DNA of 8,510 bases, from NCBI GenBank assembly GCA_018061385.1, contig JAGOUF010000069.1, positions 1-8,510 on the forward strand, given 5' to 3'. Both the position numbers and the translations under genes were made by a program. Below the pieces are notes generated by a model. It saw only the letters and a list, made by a program, of their open reading frames with translations, was not told where the DNA came from and ran no database searches. Origin of the DNA: Chitinophagaceae bacterium (lineage in GTDB: Bacteria > Bacteroidota > Bacteroidia > Chitinophagales > Chitinophagaceae). This document shows positions 7,644 to 8,510 of this stretch, in pieces; position 1 is the stretch's first letter; each line of letters starts with the position of its first letter.

Positions 7644-7678
7644 CAAATTTACCATGTTAATGTTGAAGAAAAGTTGAA
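7644..7678 (-). promoter_or_regulatory. Putative autoregulated promoter of the response regulator-kinase operon
   Basis: On the + strand, 7662-7678 reads GTTGAA-GAAAA-GTTGAA, a perfect 6-bp direct repeat with an 11-bp period. On the minus strand it is followed, 10 bp downstream, by TAAATTTG (7651-7644), an exact match to the Bacteroidota -7 consensus TAnnTTTG. The T-rich repeat spacer sits about 21 bp upstream of the -7 element, where a -33 element belongs. The -7 match and the repeat are seen directly; control by the regulator encoded just downstream is inferred from its family's binding geometry and from the twin site at 5668-5701. Confidence 0.6.
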
Positions 7679-7742
7679 TTTGTGAATCAAATACCATTTG
7701 TTGTTGCGATTGTATGATACATTTTGAGATCAAACAATCAAT

Positions 7743-7774
7743 AAAAAAGCCGATACAAAAATGTATCGGCTTTT
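7743..7774 (-). terminator. Intrinsic terminator after the T9SS-exported protein gene
   Basis: Bases 7745-7757 and 7762-7774 are perfect inverted repeats (13-bp stem with the GC-rich core GCCGATAC) around an AAAA loop. On the minus strand the hairpin ends in a run of six T residues (7748-7743). It lies 18 bp after the stop of the gene ending at 7793. The A-rich and T-rich flanks mean it could work in both directions, but no + strand gene leads into it here. It separates that gene from the two-component operon. Confidence 0.93.
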
Positions 7775-7792
7775 AGTTGTTCTTTAATAAAG

Positions 7793-8510
7793 TTATTGCT
7801 TAATAAATTGTAGACTATTTTCAGTTGTTCCGTTCAAAAATTTCACCACATAAACTCCAGCTTTTAATGCCGTAATATTTATCAAAGTTTGATTTGTATT
7901 GGCATTCACTTTTTGTGTAATGATGTTTTTGCCTAAAAGATCTGTAACCAATACAATTCCATTTTCTATTACAGTTGTATGCGTAATTGCAATTTGATTT
8001 TTTGCAGGGTTTGGAAAAATATTGATGGATGATTTTGTTTGATTGTTTAGTACAACTATTTTGCTGTAATTAAATGAGCCATCTTTTTCAACTATTTTTA
8101 AACGATAGTATATTACTTGTTTAACAGCATTCATATCAGTAAAAGAATATTTTTTTGTACCATTTATATTTGATGCTAAAACTGTTCCTACAGATATAAA
8201 ATTGCTGCCATCTAAACTTCTCTCAACAATATATTTTTGTATGTTTATTTCATTAGATATTGTCCAGCTTGTTTGTACATTATTTTTTTCAGCTATTGCG
8301 GTAAACTGCTGAATGGTAACTGGTAATGCGTTATTGGCTAAACCTTTAAACATGGCATCTTTTATTTTGCCATATCTGCCAGCACTGCTACTACCACAAC
8401 TGTTGTAGATTCTCACGGTTAAAGTTTCTCCTGTTTGTAGTAAAACTCCATCGGCACCATTTAAGGCAAATCTATAATTGGTTGTTGTTCCAGCGGTTTG
8501 ATTGGTTAAT
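7793..8510 (-). CDS. Secreted protein with T9SS type A sorting domain, 3' part
   Basis: The frame is open from base 8509 to the TAA at 7793-7795, giving 238 visible residues; the start lies beyond the window edge. The GTG at 8416-8414 is an internal Val codon. The first part (about 10-57: NYRFALNGADGVLL, then GETLTVRIYNSCGSSSAGRYG) resembles the end of a beta-sandwich domain seen in many exported Bacteroidota proteins. Residues about 62-155 form a fibronectin-like linker domain (LPVTIQQFTA to YYRLKIVEKDGSFNYSKIVVL). Residues 161-238 are a Por secretion tail: INIFPNPAKNQ at 161-171, VTDLLGKNI in the middle, and LKAGVYVVKF near the end. The tail directs the protein from the periplasm through the type IX secretion system to the cell surface or medium. 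Any catalytic domain lies upstream, outside the window, so the function is unknown. A strong terminator follows the gene. Confidence 0.88.
   Translation of the reverse strand, partial: LTNQTAGTTTNYRFALNGADGVLLQTGETLTVRIYNSCGSSSAGRYGKIKDAMFKGLANNALPVTIQQFTAIAEKNNVQTSWTISNEINIQKYIVERSLDGSNFISVGTVLASNINGTKKYSFTDMNAVKQVIYYRLKIVEKDGSFNYSKIVVLNNQTKSSINIFPNPAKNQIAITHTTVIENGIVLVTDLLGKNIITQKVNANTNQTLINITALKAGVYVVKFLNGTTENSLQFIKQ

Noticed and set aside
7707..7734. Alternative promoter of the regulator operon: TTTG (minus strand, 7734-7731), 16 bp, TACAATCG (7714-7707)
   Set aside because: The -7 match has two mismatches and the spacer is short; the exact TAAATTTG at 7651-7644 with the direct repeat is better supported.
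8414..8416. GTG as start of the T9SS-tailed protein
   Set aside because: The frame continues to the window edge with domain-like sequence (NYRFALNGADG, GETLTVRIY), so the gene is cut by the edge.
1..8510. tRNA, rRNA, CRISPR array, insertion sequence or riboswitch
   Set aside because: I saw no cloverleaf, spaced identical repeats, transposase motifs or aptamer-like leader; the intergenic gaps are all shorter than about 160 bp and are accounted for by terminators and promoters.

Overview
The window looks like chromosomal DNA of a Bacteroidota bacterium, most likely of the Chitinophagaceae type. The genes are AT-rich and start without clear Shine-Dalgarno sequences. One protein ends in a type IX secretion (T9SS) sorting tail, another is a carboxypeptidase-regulatory-domain TonB-dependent receptor, and the promoters fit the Bacteroidota pattern TAnnTTTG. 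The genus is inference only.

Layout: On the + strand, positions 1-1028 hold the 3' part of a magnesium-chelatase/MoxR-type AAA+ ATPase gene. It converges on a minus-strand block across a perfect 44-bp palindrome (1042-1085). All remaining genes are on the minus strand. In order of transcription, from right to left, they are: the 3' part of a T9SS-exported protein (7793-8510), closed by a strong hairpin terminator; an OmpR/PhoB-type response regulator (6962-7639); its sensor histidine kinase (5704-6969, overlapping by 8 bp); a small secreted PepSY-like protein (5212-5634); a TonB-dependent outer-membrane receptor (2782-5196), followed by an intrinsic terminator; and a secreted serine hydrolase of the beta-lactamase/PBP-like family (1090-2625). 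No stretch longer than about 160 bp lacks a gene.

How the genes fit together: The response regulator, kinase, PepSY-like protein and receptor look like one signalling and envelope unit. The most striking observation is regulatory. The gap before the response regulator and the gap before the PepSY-like gene each contain a perfect 6-bp direct repeat with an 11-bp period and the same GAAAA spacer (GTTGAA-GAAAA-GTTGAA and TTAGAA-GAAAA-TTAGAA on the + strand). Each repeat sits 9-10 bp upstream of a TAnnTTTG-like -7 element on the minus strand. An 11-bp head-to-tail repeat is the usual binding geometry of OmpR/PhoB regulators. The sequence therefore suggests that this regulator controls its own operon and the PepSY-receptor operon. 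The signal and the receptor's substrate cannot be read from the sequence.

The window holds no RNA genes, mobile elements, CRISPR arrays or broken genes that I could support. The two end genes are cut only by the window edges.
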